From Candidatus Saccharimonadales bacterium (GTDB lineage: Bacteria > Patescibacteriota > Saccharimonadia > Saccharimonadales > Saccharimonadaceae): DNA of 64,000 bases. Below the pieces are notes generated by a model. It was not told where the DNA came from. It saw only the letters and a list, made by a program, of their open reading frames with translations, and made no database searches. The position numbers and the translations under genes are program-made. The stretch is from NCBI GenBank assembly GCA_039928925.1, contig JBDSSF010000004.1, positions 110,195 to 174,194 on the forward strand, written 5' to 3'. Below are positions 24,879 to 33,636 of this stretch, one piece after another; position 1 is the first letter of the stretch; each line of letters begins with the position of its first letter.

Positions 24879-26525
24879 TTATTTGCCCCAATTCAGTGAT
24901 ACCAGTGTGGCATCTTTAATATTTATAACTCCATCACCGTTTGCGTCACCCTGAGAAAGGGTTGCACTAGTTTTGCCCCAATTCAGTGATACCAGTGTGG
25001 CATCTTTAATATTTATAACTCCATCACCGTTAACATCACCGGACTTACCAGATGGTGTAACTGGAGGTACGATGACTGGAGGTGTTACGACAACTCCTGA
25101 CGGGCTAAGCCAACGCATGTTGTCGATATAACCAGTTGTAGCTGGGGCGATGTCTGCGTACACACGAGCAAATGCTGCCGTCGCGCTAGGAGTGTATAGG
25201 AAGTTTACGTCTCCCACTTGCACCATGTTCGTTGTCTTAGCATTGCCTGTTGGGCCTAGTGCTCTGATTAAGGTTGGACTAGTAATGTAATTGCCAGCTG
25301 CATCATATTCGTCAACTATGTAGTTAATACCACCAGTTGTAGATGTCACATTTGTAAAATTAGTAAGTGTGTAAGTTGTACCAGGAGTTATAGCAACACG
25401 TGGTGAGAACAAATGAGTTTGAACCGTACTAGATTTAACGGCAATACTATTTAATGGACCAGTTGGTGTTCCATCATAACTACCATGTCCAGCGAGCGAA
25501 GTAGCCTGCTTATCGTTTATGATTGTAGTTGCAGAATCAGTTGTCCATCCTGTTGATGGAGTTGTTGCGCTATACGCACCAATAGTATTATTAAAGCTGC
25601 TGTCAGCCATAATATCCATACCACTTGCAAGACCGTTATGCATGCTTGTCACGGGAATATTATTACTTTTCACAAATGCTGCGATTTTTGCTAAGTTACC
25701 AGCTTGGTATTGGTAGTCATCTTTTGCTGCACTGTATGTAGGATCGTTGTCAGCTTTGATTTCGTGAAATACAAGAACTAGCCACTGGTTATTTGCTTTA
25801 GCCTGAGTAATAGCACTTTCCACTGCAGCAACAGAGACATCACCTTGAACTTCCATGGTCGTTAATAAATAATTATTGTATGGGTAGCTACCGATAGGAG
25901 CGTAATATGGAAAAGTATTTGTACCAGCTACTGGTGTTGCGACGTCGCTTCCAAGTGTAGATGTATATGAAGGATCCTGGAATGTTCGGTGTGATTCATA
26001 ATATTTTGATTCAACTGCAATGCTACGATTATCATAATCACCATAAGGGCTTGCAAAGTCAGTCGCATTGATTCCTATAGCTGCTAAATCTGCTTTACTT
26101 CCAGACATTTCTGCGTCGAGTTGAGCATCAGTAAGTTTCTTGTTGTCTGCAGCTGCTGTTAAAGGATGGGTTCGAGTGTGTGAACCGATTTCCCAACCTT
26201 GTGATTGGAGAGCAATGATTTGAGCTGCTGTCATATAACTTTTTGTTGTATCAGCTGCACATGTGTTTGGCGCAGTAGTCATACCAATACATTTTGTAAT
26301 AATGTAATTAGTACCTGTGTAACCGGACTGTGCGAGTGCAGGGGCTGCTTGTGTCAGCGCACTAGTTAGGCCATCGTCAAATGTAAACGATACCTTTGCA
26401 CCACTGTTCTGGGGTAATACCGCAGCTGCTGCAACTAGTGGACTTAATGAAGATGCAAGTATACTTACAACCATGATTAGTGCAAGAAGAAGACTCGATC
26501 GAGATTTGATATGTATAAATCGCAT
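24879..26525 (-). CDS. polysaccharide deacetylase with C-terminal dockerin
   Basis: 548 aa, secreted. A signal peptide (about 1-35) is followed by a NodB-type CE4 domain with TFDDG (Asp50/Asp51, metal and base), GSHTRTHP (metal His pair), the FASPYGDYD segment and the late VLVFHEI motif. It removes N- or O-acetyl groups from a polysaccharide such as poly-GlcNAc, chitin, peptidoglycan or xylan. A beta-sandwich, CBM-like domain follows (about 310-470), then a Pro/Val linker. The end is a type I dockerin with two calcium-binding repeats, each GD.NGDGVINIKDATLVSLN. ATG 26525 is preferred over 26573, as it gives a proper signal peptide and follows AAAGGAA. Partner: the adjacent cohesin protein. 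Confidence 0.9.
   Translation of the reverse strand: MRFIHIKSRSSLLLALIMVVSILASSLSPLVAAAAVLPQNSGAKVSFTFDDGLTSALTQAAPALAQSGYTGTNYIITKCIGMTTAPNTCAADTTKSYMTAAQIIALQSQGWEIGSHTRTHPLTAAADNKKLTDAQLDAEMSGSKADLAAIGINATDFASPYGDYDNRSIAVESKYYESHRTFQDPSYTSTLGSDVATPVAGTNTFPYYAPIGSYPYNNYLLTTMEVQGDVSVAAVESAITQAKANNQWLVLVFHEIKADNDPTYSAAKDDYQYQAGNLAKIAAFVKSNNIPVTSMHNGLASGMDIMADSSFNNTIGAYSATTPSTGWTTDSATTIINDKQATSLAGHGSYDGTPTGPLNSIAVKSSTVQTHLFSPRVAITPGTTYTLTNFTNVTSTTGGINYIVDEYDAAGNYITSPTLIRALGPTGNAKTTNMVQVGDVNFLYTPSATAAFARVYADIAPATTGYIDNMRWLSPSGVVVTPPVIVPPVTPSGKSGDVNGDGVINIKDATLVSLNWGKTSATLSQGDANGDGVINIKDATLVSLNWGK
24882..25031 (-). repeat. 60-bp identical direct repeat encoding the two dockerin motifs
   Basis: Positions 24882-24941 and 24972-25031 are identical over 60 bp with a 90-bp (30-codon) period. 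The flanking linker codons differ. This points to recent duplication or gene conversion of one dockerin half. Confidence 0.9.
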
Positions 26526-26677
26526 GTACAACAGTTCCTTTAAATAATAGTTAAACTTTTGTAAATAATACACTATTGTTGTGTTTTATGCAAGTATTTA
26601 TTAAAACAAGTATTTTGCTCATGCTTATATTCTAGAATATATTATTAATATATATTTGATGTATAATAAAGAACATT

Positions 26678-28459
26678 ATGAAAAGACTAAAAAAGCCAAG
26701 CATTTTCTCATCAAATATTATTTCAACCGTCAGCATTTTAGTTGGAATTGGATTAATTATTATGGGCACTTTCGGTATAGTTGAAGCAAAACGCTCATCG
26801 CACAAATCTAAGCCGCAGGCGTCACAGGTAACCTCTGCCCCTACTCTGTCGATTGCTCCAGAAGAATTTTCCTATCTTGCCGGCTCGACAGTTGAGCAAA
26901 ACGATGTACGTGTGACCGACCGCCAGTTTGCAATTGTGGAACAGGATGGCACGGGCGGCCAACCTAACCCATCCGTTAACCTTTACGGTACACACCTTAC
27001 GGTAAAAAATGATTTTAAGGTTTCTGCATCGATGTCTCAAATTGTTGGCGATGCCTCTTTTCGTCTCTATGGTGCTGTACCGATTATTCAAGATGAATTC
27101 CGTGTAGAAACACCTAGTATTGAGTTTAAGACAACTAAAACTGGTGTGACAATTAATATTTGGGATGGTTCAGAAAGTAGTAATCTTGCAACAAGTCCAC
27201 CTACCTCCTCTACTACGTACCCACTTAGTCTTACAGATAGTTTGAATTTCGAAATTCGTAGAATAAGTGATAATTTTGAGATCGTCGCTAATGGCGCGAC
27301 TTTAGCGACAATTCCAGATAGTGGAATTTTTAACAAAGGAACTGTCTGGTTTGGAGCAACTAGCCAAGGTGGCTCATACCTACTTTCAAATATACAAGCG
27401 GTAGGCCTTAATGGAGGTTCTGTTGAGCGTGTTGACACATCAACAGCCTCTGTTTCCCCCGACATTACAGGAACTACACTTCAGGCAATGGCTGCAAAAA
27501 AGCGCCCAGGCTTCTTTGTTGGTGCTGCAATGGCTCTTCCTCCATCAGTATCCGACTCACAATATAATCAAGTTGCCTTCGGAGGTAATTTTGGAATGAT
27601 GACAACTGAAAATGCTTTAAAATGGCAATTTGTTCATCCACAGCCTGATGTTTATGATTTCCATGAGAGTGACGCACTAGTTCAATTAGCTAAAAAGAAC
27701 GGCATGGCAGTCCACGGTCACACGCTTGTATTCGGGGAAGCTAATCCGAGTTGGGTGCAAAACCTGCCAATAAGTACTTCGAGTCAGAAGCTTGCTGTTT
27801 CTAAGGTCATGACCGATCATATTGAAACAGTTGCAGGACATTACAAAGGTCAAATGGCTTCATGGGATGTTATTAATGAACCACTTGCTGATTATGATAA
27901 TTTTGATACGAGTACTAATAAAACATTGCGTGAGAATATATGGTACAAGGCACTCGGTGAGTCTTATATAACAACTGCCTTCATGACTGCGAGACAAGTT
28001 GATCCTTCTGCGAAACTTTATATTAATGAATATGGTCTAGAATCAAGTGGTGAGCGCTGGAATGTATTTTTACAATTAGTAACTAAACTAAAGAAAGCCG
28101 GCGTCCCTATTGATGGTGTTGGGTTCCAGGCTCACGTCTATGAAGCTGCTGATAAAATTAACGTCACAACCTTAAAGCTCCACATGCAACAACTTGCAAA
28201 ATTAGGAATTGAATCTCGAATTTCTGAAATGGATGTATATGACGACGATGGTACCGCGGTTCAAGCGAAACAGTATCTCGATGTATTCAACGCATGTATA
28301 AATGAGCCTAGCTGTAAATCATGGACTTCATGGGGTGTCTCTGATAAATATGACATGTTCCAAGAGGATGGTGTTGTTAATTACGGACACGATTTCCTAT
28401 GGGACGATAAGTTACGTCCAACTCGTGCCCTAACCCAAATTCTCACCAGTCTTAAATAG
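26678..28459 (+). CDS. GH10 family glycoside hydrolase (endo-xylanase-like)
   Basis: 593 aa. One N-terminal membrane anchor (about 16-36), a Ser/Lys/Pro spacer, an N-terminal beta-rich (LamG/CBM-like) domain (about 50-250), then a GH10 TIM barrel. The barrel shows GMMTTENALKWQFVHP, HGHTLVFG, WDVINEP with acid/base Glu401, and RISEMDVY with nucleophile Glu517. It cleaves beta-1,4-xylan or a related polymer outside the cell while remaining membrane-tethered; it has no dockerin. TATAAT (26662-26667) lies 10 nt before the ATG. Divergent from the deacetylase-cohesin operon, sharing its 150-bp control region. Confidence 0.92.
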   Translation: MKRLKKPSIFSSNIISTVSILVGIGLIIMGTFGIVEAKRSSHKSKPQASQVTSAPTLSIAPEEFSYLAGSTVEQNDVRVTDRQFAIVEQDGTGGQPNPSVNLYGTHLTVKNDFKVSASMSQIVGDASFRLYGAVPIIQDEFRVETPSIEFKTTKTGVTINIWDGSESSNLATSPPTSSTTYPLSLTDSLNFEIRRISDNFEIVANGATLATIPDSGIFNKGTVWFGATSQGGSYLLSNIQAVGLNGGSVERVDTSTASVSPDITGTTLQAMAAKKRPGFFVGAAMALPPSVSDSQYNQVAFGGNFGMMTTENALKWQFVHPQPDVYDFHESDALVQLAKKNGMAVHGHTLVFGEANPSWVQNLPISTSSQKLAVSKVMTDHIETVAGHYKGQMASWDVINEPLADYDNFDTSTNKTLRENIWYKALGESYITTAFMTARQVDPSAKLYINEYGLESSGERWNVFLQLVTKLKKAGVPIDGVGFQAHVYEAADKINVTTLKLHMQQLAKLGIESRISEMDVYDDDGTAVQAKQYLDVFNACINEPSCKSWTSWGVSDKYDMFQEDGVVNYGHDFLWDDKLRPTRALTQILTSLK

Positions 28460-28519
28460 TTAGGATAGTCGGTTGATAGGTTTGTAATTATTAATATTTT
28501 ATTATGTTATGATGAAAAT

Positions 28520-29032
28520 ATGAATTACAAACAACAAAGTAATCAAGGCTGTCTTATCGTTGATCTCATGTATTTGTTCGGTGAAAAACCAACAAGAGAG
28601 ACGGAAGAAGAACTGTTATCTCAAGGCTTGTTTAACTTTAGAGAAAATTTTACGCTTGGATGTCTGATGGCATTTCTTAACCATTTTCCAAATAAGCGTG
28701 CAAAAATTTACTTTGATAATAAATACTACCTAGATATCTTAAAAGCAAAAATTGACCATCCGCGGCTTGAGATGGTACTAGGTAGGAATGACCAAATACT
28801 GCTCGATAAATTAAGTGAACCATATATTGTATATGTTGATAATCACATTACTGACGGTTATACTCACCTACCTCATTTTATGATGGTGACAAGTTCAGCT
28901 GAAAAAATGTTCAGTGTATTTGATCCCTGGGATGGTAAAACTATTCAGATATCAAAACAAAAACTAGTAAATGGCATCAGTCTCCTAAGAGACCACATAA
29001 AAATATGCCCATTTGTTATTACGGCCGCATAA
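28520..29032 (+). CDS. C39-like papain-fold peptidase
   Basis: A 170-aa soluble protein. QSNQGCLIVDLMYL places a Cys after Gln as in papain-fold C39-like enzymes. The later HFMMVTSSAEKMFSVFDPWDGK supplies the His and the D-P-W/Asp partner of the catalytic triad. No signal peptide, so it acts inside the cell or is exported by another route. TATGAT lies 6 nt before the ATG (leaderless). Substrate unknown. Confidence 0.65.
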   Translation: MNYKQQSNQGCLIVDLMYLFGEKPTRETEEELLSQGLFNFRENFTLGCLMAFLNHFPNKRAKIYFDNKYYLDILKAKIDHPRLEMVLGRNDQILLDKLSEPYIVYVDNHITDGYTHLPHFMMVTSSAEKMFSVFDPWDGKTIQISKQKLVNGISLLRDHIKICPFVITAA

Positions 29033-29046
29033 CTTTATTGTATCCG

Positions 29047-29625
29047 TTAACTTCGACCGACGAGTGCTAGCAGTTTTGTCTGAAGGCTTGAATCTTCAGG
29101 GACGGTAATGGCAGGTGGAAATACGCCCATTTGTCGATATGACTCTACGACAGGAGTGAATTCATCCCATAGACCCTGGACTAAATCAAATGGCAGCTCT
29201 GTTTCGAGGCCTATGAGCTTAGCGATGTCATAAATACGGAAACCTCTGAAGCTGATAATATGTTGCAAATAATCATGCGCAGTAAATTCTCCGTAGGATA
29301 GATGAACGATAGTATCTAAGTCCGTAAAGCCACGTATCTTATCAGTTGCAACTTCATTATATTTAGCGTACGTATTTCGTATGTTTGCATCTGGAATATT
29401 TCGAAGAAACTCGTATGTATCACTAACGTCTTCTTTCGTTTTACCATCAAGCACATCAACTACCCAGGCATCATCATATGTATGGTACCTCACTGCATCT
29501 GCAAGGCTTGTAGGATTTCTACTTGTACCCTTAGGCATCATAAGATCCCACTGAGAGTCAGAAATCTGTTTGATTACGTGTAGAAGTTCTTCATTTGATC
29601 GAATAAAAAGCTCTTGTATGGTCAT
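29047..29625 (-). CDS. DinB/mycothiol-dependent-like four-helix protein
   Basis: A 192-aa helical protein of the DinB-like superfamily (LADAVRYHTYDDAWVVDVL, YGEFTAHDYLQHIISFRGFR). His residues at these positions usually bind a divalent metal and may give a thiol-transferase or isomerase activity; the substrate is not known. Start ATG 29625 with GGGAA 5 nt upstream. Part of a same-strand group with the AlkZ-like and VOC genes, but separated by 60 nt. Confidence 0.6.
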   Translation of the reverse strand: MTIQELFIRSNEELLHVIKQISDSQWDLMMPKGTSRNPTSLADAVRYHTYDDAWVVDVLDGKTKEDVSDTYEFLRNIPDANIRNTYAKYNEVATDKIRGFTDLDTIVHLSYGEFTAHDYLQHIISFRGFRIYDIAKLIGLETELPFDLVQGLWDEFTPVVESYRQMGVFPPAITVPEDSSLQTKLLALVGRS

Positions 29626-29685
29626 ATTGTTCCCTTTTATAACTTTATTCTAATATAATTTTAGCACGTAGTAAGTTAGTCTATT

Positions 29686-30771
29686 TTATGACCAGTGCAG
29701 GTCAACAGGAAGTTCAATGAAACGCTCGTATCGCTTCAGGGGTATGTCTAAACTTTTAATATCGTTATTTGTCATTTTTTCAAATGGACTAAGCGTTACT
29801 ACAACTCCGCTCTTTTTAATGTGACGCTTCCATGTGCCAACAACCTTTCCATTTATAATGATAGTTGGAAGGAACATGCCGTTATTGCCTGGGACAATTT
29901 TTGATGCGTGTGCTGGATCCAGTGCAGCGCTTCTGTCCTTGTAGCCAAGCATATATTCATCAAATCCTGGAAGTAGAAACGCCGTGTCATTATCATCAGA
30001 GTCCTGATTATCAGGCTTTGATTTAGACCAGTAGTCCTTGCCATCTATCGTATGGCACTCAAGTTGGGTAATATTAGCCTTAAGACCAATTTTTGCATCG
30101 ATAGCCTTCAGCCCTGACCACCACATGAAATCTTGTAGTGTGGCTGGTCCATGACTTATGAAATAACGCTTTGTAAGCTGTTGAAGGCTTTTCTCACGAC
30201 TGAGTATATGTGAATCTGTGACCCATTCATCCAGAAGCGCAAACGTTTGTTGCTTACCATCCATTGGTCCAGATATAATAGTGCCTTTTTGAGCGAGGTA
30301 CCACAGTATATGGTATCCTCGCCCGTTTTCCGTATTTATACCGTTATCTTGAAGGATATCCATAATTCTTAGTCTCGATAATACATTGCCACCACGAAGT
30401 GACAAAGTAAGTACCATAGTTGCACTACTAAGTACGGCCATGTCCAGACCAAGCTGGGCTTGTCTCGATACAGCAGCACGTAAAAGACGATCTGCAGATA
30501 GATTGACCATCCATAGGGCATCTTTGCTTGGTACAAAATGAAGTGTACCTCGCTGTGGCCATGTTCGAGCGATCTCTCGATTTTTAATCGCAGCTATAAC
30601 ATCACTTTGCACAAGGCCTGTTCTGAGGCCAATTGCCCAAAGTGTTCCATGATAATCTTGTGCCTGCATGGCGCCCATGTATTGAACTACCTCAGCAGCA
30701 CTAATATTAGTAGATGGTGTATCTATGTATTGGCTCGTAAGTCGATAAGCTGTAATATCACGCTGGTTCAT
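29686..30771 (-). CDS. AlkZ/YcaQ-like winged-helix DNA glycosylase
   Basis: A 361-aa HTH_42 family protein with three tandem winged-helix modules. MGAMQAQDYHGTLWAIGLR carries the QxQ motif (QAQ) that is catalytic in AlkZ-type glycosylases, and TWPQRGTLHFV is the conserved RGT/HLV block. Known members excise interstrand crosslinks or alkylated bases; self-protection against host-made genotoxins would fit. Its stop overlaps the VOC gene region (ATG 30771 of this gene abuts the VOC stop). Confidence 0.8.
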   Translation of the reverse strand: MNQRDITAYRLTSQYIDTPSTNISAAEVVQYMGAMQAQDYHGTLWAIGLRTGLVQSDVIAAIKNREIARTWPQRGTLHFVPSKDALWMVNLSADRLLRAAVSRQAQLGLDMAVLSSATMVLTLSLRGGNVLSRLRIMDILQDNGINTENGRGYHILWYLAQKGTIISGPMDGKQQTFALLDEWVTDSHILSREKSLQQLTKRYFISHGPATLQDFMWWSGLKAIDAKIGLKANITQLECHTIDGKDYWSKSKPDNQDSDDNDTAFLLPGFDEYMLGYKDRSAALDPAHASKIVPGNNGMFLPTIIINGKVVGTWKRHIKKSGVVVTLSPFEKMTNNDIKSLDIPLKRYERFIELPVDLHWS

Positions 30772-31229
30772 TAATCCGCTAGTGCCGCCTCGAGTTTGCT
30801 GATCTCTATCTTTGTCATTTTTAACATTGCTTGCATGACTCTTTGAGATTTTTCTGGATCAGGGTTACTCATTAGTTCACCGAGTGCAGTTGGGACAACC
30901 TGCCATGAAACACCAAACTTATCTTTTAACCAGCCACACTGCCCTGGCTCACCACCGTCACTAGACAAAGCGCTCCAGTAGTGGTTAACCTCGTCTTGAC
31001 CTTCGCAGCTAATAAATAGTGAAATACCGTCTTCAAACTTAAAGTGTTCACCGCCATCCATGGCCATAAATTCTTGATCATTTAATGTGAACGAAGCATG
31101 AAGTAATTGATTACTTCCTGGCATGACCATTTGTGAGTGAATATGAGAATTTTTAAACAGAGACGTGTAGAATTCAACCGCATCTCTACCATTACTTTTA
31201 AATGTTAAAAATGTCGTGATTTTTTGCAT
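30771..31229 (-). CDS. VOC-superfamily PhnB-like protein
   Basis: A 152-aa vicinal-oxygen-chelate protein of the PhnB/3-demethylubiquinone methyltransferase-like group: ITTFLTFKSNGRDAVEFYTS start, FMAMDGGEHFKFEDGISLFI and WLKDKFGVSWQVVP. Substrate unknown. Co-directional with and overlapping the AlkZ-like gene by 1 nt, so the two are probably co-expressed. Confidence 0.8.
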   Translation of the reverse strand: MQKITTFLTFKSNGRDAVEFYTSLFKNSHIHSQMVMPGSNQLLHASFTLNDQEFMAMDGGEHFKFEDGISLFISCEGQDEVNHYWSALSSDGGEPGQCGWLKDKFGVSWQVVPTALGELMSNPDPEKSQRVMQAMLKMTKIEISKLEAALAD

Positions 31230-31277
31230 GAATTACCCCTTATTTACATGTACTTACTATTGTATCACTGCACTGGC

Positions 31278-31306
31278 TTGCACATACTATCCATAACCTT
31301 TATGCT
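31278..31306 (+). promoter_or_regulatory. leaderless promoter of the FAD oxidase gene
   Basis: TTGCAC, 17 nt, TATGCT; the -10 ends 7 nt before ATG 31314. Confidence 0.7.
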
Positions 31307-31313
31307 ATGAGGT

Positions 31314-32972
31314 ATGGATGAAATTAAAGCACTACTAACCTCACGTGGCTTTAGCGGAGATATCGATGACTCTGCCGCTGCCTTAGAACTTTACTCACAT
31401 GACGCATCGATGTTTGAAATTAAACCACAGTTGGTTATTGCTCCAAAAACTGCTGGAGACGTCGCAACTGCAGTCAGGCTAGTCGCAGATAAAAAGAAGG
31501 AAATGCCTACCCTCTCGCTGACGGCTCGTAGTGGCGGTACGGACATGAGTGGTGCAGCCATTAATGACTCTATTATTATCGACTTCAACCGCTACCTTAC
31601 GGAAGTTATTTCTGTTAATGACAATATCGCGGTTACTCAGCCAGGTGCTTTTTATCGTGACTTCGACAAAAAAACCGGCGTATATGAACTTCCAAGCTAC
31701 CCGGCGAGCCGTGAACTATGTACGGTTGGCGGGATTATCAACAACAACAGTGGCGGAGAGCGATCACTCCAGTATGGCAAGACGGAACGATACGTTCCTG
31801 AGCTGAAGTTTGTATTTGCGGATGGTATTGAGCGAATCGTAAAGCCACTTAATCGTGATGAACTAAACGCGAAGATGGGACAAGATGATTTCGAAGGCCG
31901 AGTCTACAAAGATCTTTATGAGCTTATCGAGAGAAACTATGACCAAATCAAAGCAGCTAAACCAAATGTAAGTAAAAATTCGACGGGCTACCGTTTGTGG
32001 GATGTTTGGGACCGAGAAACAGGCGTATTCGATCTAACACAGGCAATTGTCGGCGCTCAAGGAACATTGGGTCTAGTAACAGAGGGTACGTTTAAGTTAG
32101 TAAAGCGAGCAACTCACTCAGGCCTTCTTGTGTTGTTTATGCATGACCTCAACCAACTTGGTGAACTTATCCCAACTGTACTCAAGTCAAATCCTGTGAC
32201 ATTTGAAAGTTTTGATGATGCTACACTTTGGCTAAGTATAAAGTTCATGCCAAGTTTCCTCAAGCTGCTTGGCCCAGTTCGATTTATTCATCTCCTTATT
32301 ACTCTAATTCCTGATGGTCTCCAGCTACTACGGGGCATCCCGAAGCTTGTCCTAATGGTTGAATTTAACGGAGAAACTGAAGATGAGGTCCGTGCAAAGA
32401 TTAAAAAACTCCACAAAGAACTTGGTGGTCAAAAAGCACGTTACGAAATCAATGGGTTTGAAGAAGATCCAACAGAAGGTGCTAGTGAGAAATTTTGGAT
32501 AATGCGTCGATATAGTTTCCAGTTACTGCGCAGTAAAGTGAAAGATAAACATACTGCACCGTTTATTGATGATTTAATTGTTAATCCTGAATATTTGTCA
32601 GAGTTCTTGCCACAACTTCGTGTCATCATTAAGAAGTATAAATTGATGGCAACAATTGCTGGACATATGGGTGATGGTAATTTCCACATTATTCCTTTAA
32701 TGAAACTTGAAGATCCAAAAGACCGTGAGAAGATTCTACCCGCAATGAAAGAAGTTAACGAGCTAATCTTGAAGTATAAAGGCAGTTTAAGCGGCGAGCA
32801 TAACGACGGACTAGTTCGTGGCCCATGGTTAGAACAGATGTATGGCAAAGACATGGTTGATTTATTTCGTGAGGCAAAGCGTATATTTGATCCAGATGCG
32901 ATCTTTAATCCTCATAAAAAAGCCAATTCTGATTGGGACTACAGCTACTCGCACATTCGCGAACACTTCTAA
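31314..32972 (+). CDS. FAD-linked oxidase (GlcD/D-lactate dehydrogenase-like)
   Basis: 552 aa. A PCMH-type FAD-binding domain (about 35-215) with LTARSGGTDMSGAA and TVGGIINNNSGGERSLQYG. A C-terminal FAD-oxidase domain has TIAGHMGDGNFHIIP and GSLSGEHNDGLVRGPW, where the His residues are typical of D-2-hydroxyacid oxidation. Both halves are on one chain and no Fe-S subunit is encoded nearby. Paralogous to the gene at 39370-41016, with the same domain order and near-equal length. A D-lactate or glycolate oxidase is likely. Confidence 0.88.
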   Translation: MDEIKALLTSRGFSGDIDDSAAALELYSHDASMFEIKPQLVIAPKTAGDVATAVRLVADKKKEMPTLSLTARSGGTDMSGAAINDSIIIDFNRYLTEVISVNDNIAVTQPGAFYRDFDKKTGVYELPSYPASRELCTVGGIINNNSGGERSLQYGKTERYVPELKFVFADGIERIVKPLNRDELNAKMGQDDFEGRVYKDLYELIERNYDQIKAAKPNVSKNSTGYRLWDVWDRETGVFDLTQAIVGAQGTLGLVTEGTFKLVKRATHSGLLVLFMHDLNQLGELIPTVLKSNPVTFESFDDATLWLSIKFMPSFLKLLGPVRFIHLLITLIPDGLQLLRGIPKLVLMVEFNGETEDEVRAKIKKLHKELGGQKARYEINGFEEDPTEGASEKFWIMRRYSFQLLRSKVKDKHTAPFIDDLIVNPEYLSEFLPQLRVIIKKYKLMATIAGHMGDGNFHIIPLMKLEDPKDREKILPAMKEVNELILKYKGSLSGEHNDGLVRGPWLEQMYGKDMVDLFREAKRIFDPDAIFNPHKKANSDWDYSYSHIREHF

Positions 32973-32987
32973 GGTTAACATCGAATT

Positions 32988-33019
32988 AAAAAACCCGCAC
33001 AATTACGTGCGGGTTTTTT
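32988..33019. terminator. bidirectional terminator
   Basis: AAAAAACCCGCAC-AATTAC-GTGCGGGTTTTTT, a perfect 13-bp stem. Confidence 0.92.
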
Positions 33020-33064
33020 AATAATAAAATAACGCCTAATGGCGCGTGTGAACGAGGATGTGTA

Positions 33065-33507
33065 TCAGACGAGAAACACACCATGCTGCGAGTTGCAGGC
33101 TGAGCCGGAAGATGACGGGACGTCCTAGATGCATGACTTTTGTAAGTCAAGATTGTTGGCCTAACGTCGTCATTTTTTCTTCACAGACTCAGCCTGCAAC
33201 CGCAGTATCATGCCTCGGAGGGACGAATGGTTGGAGGTTGGTTCAGAGCTCTGCGCCGCCGAGACTGAAGGTCTGGTCGCGCTCGACTTCGATGCTGCAG
33301 TTGGTCGAACCCCGACATGCCGGGGTCATCGCGTGGACATGGGTGATCATGACGCCATCCTTCCATGCTGAATCTCGCGTGAGATTCAAACCGTGATCAA
33401 TGGCTGCCTGCCATCAACCCTGCTCCTCATTCAACGAGAGGACACAGTAACAAAATCAAATAATTATGGTGCTGTTACTGTGTCCTCTAGGGTGTGTTTC
33501 TCATCTG
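33065..33507 (-). other. 443-bp GC-rich islet bounded by inverted repeats
   Basis: Outer inverted repeat: CAGACGAGAAACACACC (33066-33082) against GGTGTGTTTCTCATCTG (33491-33507), 16 of 17 matching. Inside lie a 13-bp repeat (GTTGCAGGCTGAG, about 33092-33104 and 33188-33200) enclosing further paired bases, and a perfect 14-bp hairpin GAGGACACAGTAAC/GTTACTGTGTCCTC at about 33437-33487. No direct target duplication was found. It may be a transcript with a closing stem or a MITE-like insertion. One small ORF is annotated inside. Confidence 0.5.
33243..33350 (-). CDS. 35-aa small protein in the islet
   Basis: ATG 33350 follows GAAGGATGG by 4-5 nt. The peptide begins MITHVHAMTPACRGSTNCSI and ends FSLGGAEL. 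Codon use is GC-rich, unlike the flanking genes. The 14-bp hairpin lies about 90 nt upstream in its presumed leader, the same layout as other orphan ORFs in this window. No family recognised. Confidence 0.35.
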   Translation of the reverse strand: MITHVHAMTPACRGSTNCSIEVERDQTFSLGGAEL

Positions 33508-33636
33508 TTAATGTGATTCAGGATTTTGCAATCAACTGAATATAAAAGTTACTATACTCCCCCCTTCGTCTAGTTGCAAGTCAATTCTCAGAATTTATTC
33601 GTATGCTAATCACATAAACGAAAGGAATTAAAAAAT

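Noticed and set aside
33058..33396. 112-codon plus-strand frame in the GC-rich islet
   Set aside because: It lacks a ribosome site, crosses several hairpins and has no coding-like composition; the minus-strand 35-codon ORF fits better.
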